Below the pieces are notes generated by a model. It was not told the origin of the DNA and searched no databases. It saw only the letters and a list, made by a program, of their open reading frames with translations. Position numbers and translations under genes: made by a program. Positions 60,732-64,000 of a DNA stretch of 64,000 nt are shown piece by piece. The stretch is taken from NCBI GenBank assembly GCA_003118195.1, contig BEXV01000017.1:73789-137788 (forward strand). The letters run 5' to 3'. Numbering within the stretch: position 1 is the first letter of the stretch; every line of letters starts with the position of its first letter. This stretch comes from Hemicentrotus pulcherrimus. Lineage: Eukaryota > Echinodermata > Echinoidea > Camarodonta > Strongylocentrotidae.

Positions 60732-60820
60732 CTCCAGATTGGAAACCACTGTACCTTCGTTATTCTGACACCTGCTTTATTTCCCGTACGGTGATTGAAT
60801 CCTCTGTTCTGTTACATTAG
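60725..60820 (+). CDS. Possible small first exon, product unrecognised
   Basis: An ATG in a good Kozak context (AAGATGG) opens a 31-codon frame beginning MAAPDWKPLYLRYSDTC and ending at TAG 60818-60820. A possible donor, ACG|GTGATT at 60791, would give a 22-codon first exon. MAAP starts following AAGATGGCGGC are common at real gene starts, but length and a moderate donor keep this uncertain. It lies between CT arrays and a hAT-like element, on the strand opposite to the adjacent 61170-61469 candidate. Confidence 0.25.
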   Translation: MAAPDWKPLYLRYSDTCFISRTVIESSVLLH

Positions 60821-60942
60821 CATGAGTATCAAACAAGCATCCCCTTCAAGGCTAGCGCCTTGGAACAACATCCGTGCAATCATTCTCGGTTAGCTTTGAA
60901 AACAATGTTTATTCCATTCCTCACTCCAACATACAGAGGGCA

Positions 60943-61180
60943 TAGTGGTGTAGTTGAAGGGGGGCAGGGGTACATCACCCGCTTCCATCCATCGAATAAT
61001 GAATAATGGAGGATTGAAATAATATAATATTATAGCAAATGAAAAATGGAAAGGGAAAAGATGTATATTATGTTCTCCCTCTCACCACCACCACCACCCC
61101 ACCCTTAATCTATCTCCCTACCCCACGATATCACCCCCCCCCCTCCTCCCCATCATGACTTCACCCAGGCTACGCCATTG
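60943..61180. mobile_element. Short hAT-like inverted-repeat element
   Basis: The left end is TAGTGGTGTAGTTGAAGG and the right end is CAGGCTACGCCATTG (complement CAATGGCGTAGCCTG). The interior has G runs at the left and C runs at the right (C11 at 61133-61143), plus a CACCACCACCACC tract. No 8-bp flanking duplication was found. The right end overlaps the stop codon of the - strand frame at 61170. Confidence 0.6.
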
Positions 61181-61469
61181 CTGCTATGTCGTCAGAGGTG
61201 GTTAATTTGTCAATGTTAAACAATTCAGCAACCCTTTCCTCCAGTTCACGTCTTAATTTAGAGTGCGGGGTATAGGGCTTGGAGTGTTGATCTAGCCGAA
61301 CAAAACCCCAATAATCCGATCTCGGTCCTTTGCCTCCCCTCAGGGCCCTTGAACCATTGCGTGTGGGCGAATTGGACCTAGAAGGTGGATAAACACTCTC
61401 TTTCTTTCGATAGTTTACTCTTCCGCCGAGTTGTCGGTCTCTTTCACTTGAATATAGCATTGTTTTGCA
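61170..61469 (-). CDS. Candidate exon: basic Ser/Arg-rich protein segment, unrecognised
   Basis: An acceptor-like TTCAACCCTCTGCTAAG precedes 61469 on the - strand. An ATG at 61460 follows in the same frame, and the frame runs 96 codons to TAG at 61172-61170. The first half is basic and Ser/Pro/Arg-rich (NYRKKESVYPPSRSNSPTR). The second has SDYWGFVRLD and an amphipathic acidic-basic helix (KLRRELEERVAELFNIDKL). The composition is unlike translated repeat or AT-rich noise. The final residues and stop lie in the end of the hAT-like element at 60943-61180, so the original C-terminus may have been replaced. No good donor is seen, which favours a terminal exon. The family is not identified. Confidence 0.42.
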   Translation of the reverse strand, partial: CKTMLYSSERDRQLGGRVNYRKKESVYPPSRSNSPTRNGSRALRGGKGPRSDYWGFVRLDQHSKPYTPHSKLRRELEERVAELFNIDKLTTSDDIAAMA

Positions 61470-62850
61470 CTTAGCAGAGGGTTGAATGCCAAATTAGCTT
61501 TTTAATCTCCCAAATGTGCACAAGTACCATCTCAGCATTATTTATAGCTTTTTGCTTGTCTGCCTAAAGGTATGGGAAACGATTTGCTCACGTTTCATGT
61601 CAGAGATTCAAATTATAATTATGTTTCATAATATTTTGTGGTTGTTGTTCTTCTTCATAAACATTTCTACGAAAGCACATGCTTTTATCTTTACTCCTGT
61701 ATTAACGCATGTAATCCAGTTATTGACCTTCACGAAACTGCCAGAATTACAGATTTAAAAGTCCCTGCCCGACTTATTCGATTGATAGAGTCAAATTGGT
61801 CTATAAAGCTTAGCGTATAAGCTAAGGGAAAACCCCGGAACATGCAACGGGTTCTATTCAACCTTAAAATCATTGATCTTTCTTCCTATATTAACCCCTG
61901 TAATTAGTGCTTCTTCCGGTATGAACGTGAAAAGTAGCCTTCAATTAAAGTATCCAGGTTAATATCAAATTGCTTTAATAATAGCTGGCTATGATGCCGT
62001 AAGTTGTAGTCGCAAATCGTTTGGTTTAAGTAGTGAGTAATGATGTTGCGACGAATCAAGCTCTATAAAGTCGAGAACGAGGAAAAGACTTGCCCCCTTC
62101 CTTCCTTGCAATTTCTGATGTGGGGGCGAGGGTCTTTTTATTGGCAGCATTTGATCCCCAAGAGATCGCTGCTTATTTAAAAGTTTAAGCTTCTACAAAA
62201 ACGATTTTTCTTTTCCTGTACCTTTGTTGATGCGGACTTTATATTTCATGAATTGGGGGGGGGAGAGGTCGGGAAAAGTGTCACACCCTAAATTCAGACG
62301 TTTATTACTTGATAACAGTCTAATATCCTGTTTATAATTGAGAATTCATTCTACAAGCTATATATTACACTGTATCAAAATGATTGATCCGTACATTTAC
62401 CAATAAGGATAACACTTTGAATTGCAAGCTACGGAAACGGCTCACTCAAGTTGATCAGAAATATTCAGGTTAATATCTAACTCAGATTGGAACCCACGCA
62501 ATTTCTTCAATACCAGATTCCTTTTCTTCCCTTAGTCCTTCTTTGTTCTCCTTTTGAGGTTTACACCGTGCTACTGGAAAGGTCTGCCTCTCGATTTTCA
62601 ACAACCTTTCCATTATTCAGGAACTAGTTTATACAGCGACCGCGAAAAGGGTATTATGATCATGCACAATTTATATGCCTGAGAAGGGGTTTGAAAAGCG
62701 ATGGTTGTTTTTTTATATTATGACGGCTAGGAACATTTAATTTTATAGGGAGGAGAACATTCATGAAATGGGAGAGCTTAATTGAAAAGAAGAAAAAAAG
62801 AATGCATTGAAGTCAAAATGTCAGAGATCAATATTTCATCCTGATTTTTA
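61470..62850. other. Unassigned non-coding stretch
   Basis: No exon recognised; a G10 run near 62257. If the frame at 61170-61469 is an internal or terminal exon, this is its upstream intron. Confidence 0.35.
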
Positions 62851-63051
62851 TCATCGCACTATCAATGTAGATGAATATCTCAAATCAGTGAGCGCTTCGC
62901 TCGACAAAAGATTTGTCTCCATTTTTCGTTTTTGTTTTCTTTGAGTGAGTTCTACTTTCGATGCGATGCGGGTAACGAGGCTCAATCTACCAGTCTTATA
63001 TACTATACCTCCTAATGTACTCTCCATGCGGTCGAGAGTAATATTCAACAT
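62851..63051 (-). CDS. Weak candidate coding segment
   Basis: A 66-codon - strand frame beginning with ATG (MLNITLDRMESTLGG) has mixed, protein-like composition and a donor-like GAG|GTATAG after about 43 bases. No acceptor or domain is clear. It could be an upstream exon of the 61170-61469 candidate on the same strand, but this is speculation. Confidence 0.15.
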   Translation of the reverse strand: MLNITLDRMESTLGGIVYKTGRLSLVTRIASKVELTQRKQKRKMETNLLSSEALTDLRYSSTLIVR

Positions 63052-63625
63052 TTCAAAAGGATATATTTCTTGTTGTTCCGTTTTATTTCTCCAAAGGCAG
63101 TCCTAGTTGTTTTTCTTTGGAGTGGGGTTCAGGTTATGCTGAAGATATCATAGAGTGTTTGGTTTAACTTTAAGGTTAAAGTTTAAAATTTGGTTAGTAT
63201 TAGAAATTAACTGCGAAGCATCTGCCGCGTTAACATGTGTCGTACATCCATTTCATGCACAAATTTACCGCGAGAAGGTTAACCTAATCAAGGTGTTCTT
63301 GAATTATGCATCTATGCTTGGCGATTGCATGCGTTGCCAATATATAAGGGATGTATCTCGTTAGCGACTGCTAGATAACTATTCATTTCGATGTGGAATA
63401 AATACGTTACCTAGCTCTGTATCAATACGATACTCCACAACCATCTGAGAACCGGAGAAGTTCCGGGGCTTAAATTACCCGCCATTTTGCATGACATGCA
63501 ATTGCCTGAGAAGATAGCGGAGTTTACATCCCGAAATAGACCCGAAGAAAAGCGGGTTAATGAATTCGACATTCGTGTGTGGACTTGGCTTTCCAATGAT
63601 CGAACAAACTGTGTCACCTATTTTT
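63052..63625. other. Unassigned non-coding stretch
   Basis: Frames at 63155-63364 (+) and 63411-63617 (-) have no supporting splice signals. Confidence 0.35.
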
Positions 63626-63629
63626 AAAC

Positions 63630-63762
63630 TCTTATCTCTCTCCCTCACACTCTCTCCCTACCTCCCTCCCTCTATCACTGCCTATTTCTTTGTCCTTCTT
63701 TTCTCCATCTTTCCGTATCTTCTTTTCGATTCTTTATACCTTCAACTCCCCCCCCCCCCCCC
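63630..63762. repeat. CT/CCT tract ending in C15
   Basis: Polypyrimidine repeats followed by 15 C (63748-63762) directly before the gap. Confidence 0.9.
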
Positions 63763-64000
63763 NNNNNNNNNNNNNNNNNNNNNNNNNNNNNNNNNNNNNN
63801 NNNNNNNNNNNNNNNNNNNNNNNNNNNNNNNNNNNNNNNNNNNNNNNNNNNNNNNNNNNNNNNNNNNNNNNNNNNNNNNNNNNNNNNNNNNNNNNNNNNN
63901 NNNNNNNNNNNNNNNNNNNNNNNNNNNNNNNNNNNNNNNNNNNNNNNNNNNNNNNNNNNNNNNNNNNNNNNNNNNNNNNNNNNNNNNNNNNNNNNNNNNN
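63763..64000. other. Assembly gap (N run)
   Basis: All N to the end of the window, 238 positions visible. Its true size cannot be known from here. Confidence 1.

Overview
This is a eukaryotic, intron- and intergenic-type window. It is AT-rich by eye, has no operons or dense coding, and carries many CT/GA microsatellites, poly-C runs, tRNA-derived SINE copies and short inverted-repeat DNA elements. The repeat mix is hAT-like ends reading CAGTGGCGTAGC, a short element family with CAGTCACACC ends, and SINEs with a 3' part containing GGGTACCTGG. Together with the one recognisable exon, this suggests a marine invertebrate deuterostome, most likely an echinoderm. That assignment is inference from repeat style, not proof.

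Coding content is very sparse. The best-supported exon is on the + strand at 53006-53159. It has textbook splice sites and encodes 51 residues resembling the segment just before the RhoGAP domain in ARHGAP6/ARHGAP36-type proteins. No other exon of that gene, and no RhoGAP catalytic domain, was found, so the window is probably mostly intron and flank of a long gene. A second strong exon lies on the - strand at 56224-56494; its product is not recognised. A third candidate on the - strand (61170-61469) encodes a basic Ser/Arg-rich segment whose stop codon falls inside the end of a hAT-like element. Weaker candidates are at 9548-9862 (+), 41206-41302 (-), 60725-60820 (+, a start codon inside a YY1-type AAGATGGCGGC motif) and 62851-63051 (-).

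Layout: 1-9.5 kb is non-coding with a SINE, a hAT-like element and the first copy of a duplicated 172-bp block. 9.5-16.7 kb holds a possible exon, CT tracts, the second copy of that block beside a single N, a 90-bp tandem/foldback structure and a hAT-like element. 16.7-31.7 kb is mostly unannotated, with scattered small elements and a 38-T tract. 31.7-42 kb has CT and TAG repeats. 42-46 kb is a cluster of CAGTCACACC elements, one with a regular 11-bp/55-bp minisatellite, plus two tandem duplications. 49-53 kb has a SINE and two short elements leading into the ARHGAP6-like exon. 56-61.5 kb has the - strand exons among large CT/TAG tracts. The window ends in a poly-C run and an assembly gap from 63763.

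No tRNA gene, rRNA, CRISPR array, intact transposase/reverse transcriptase or bacterial-type system was found. Most long reading frames are translated microsatellites.
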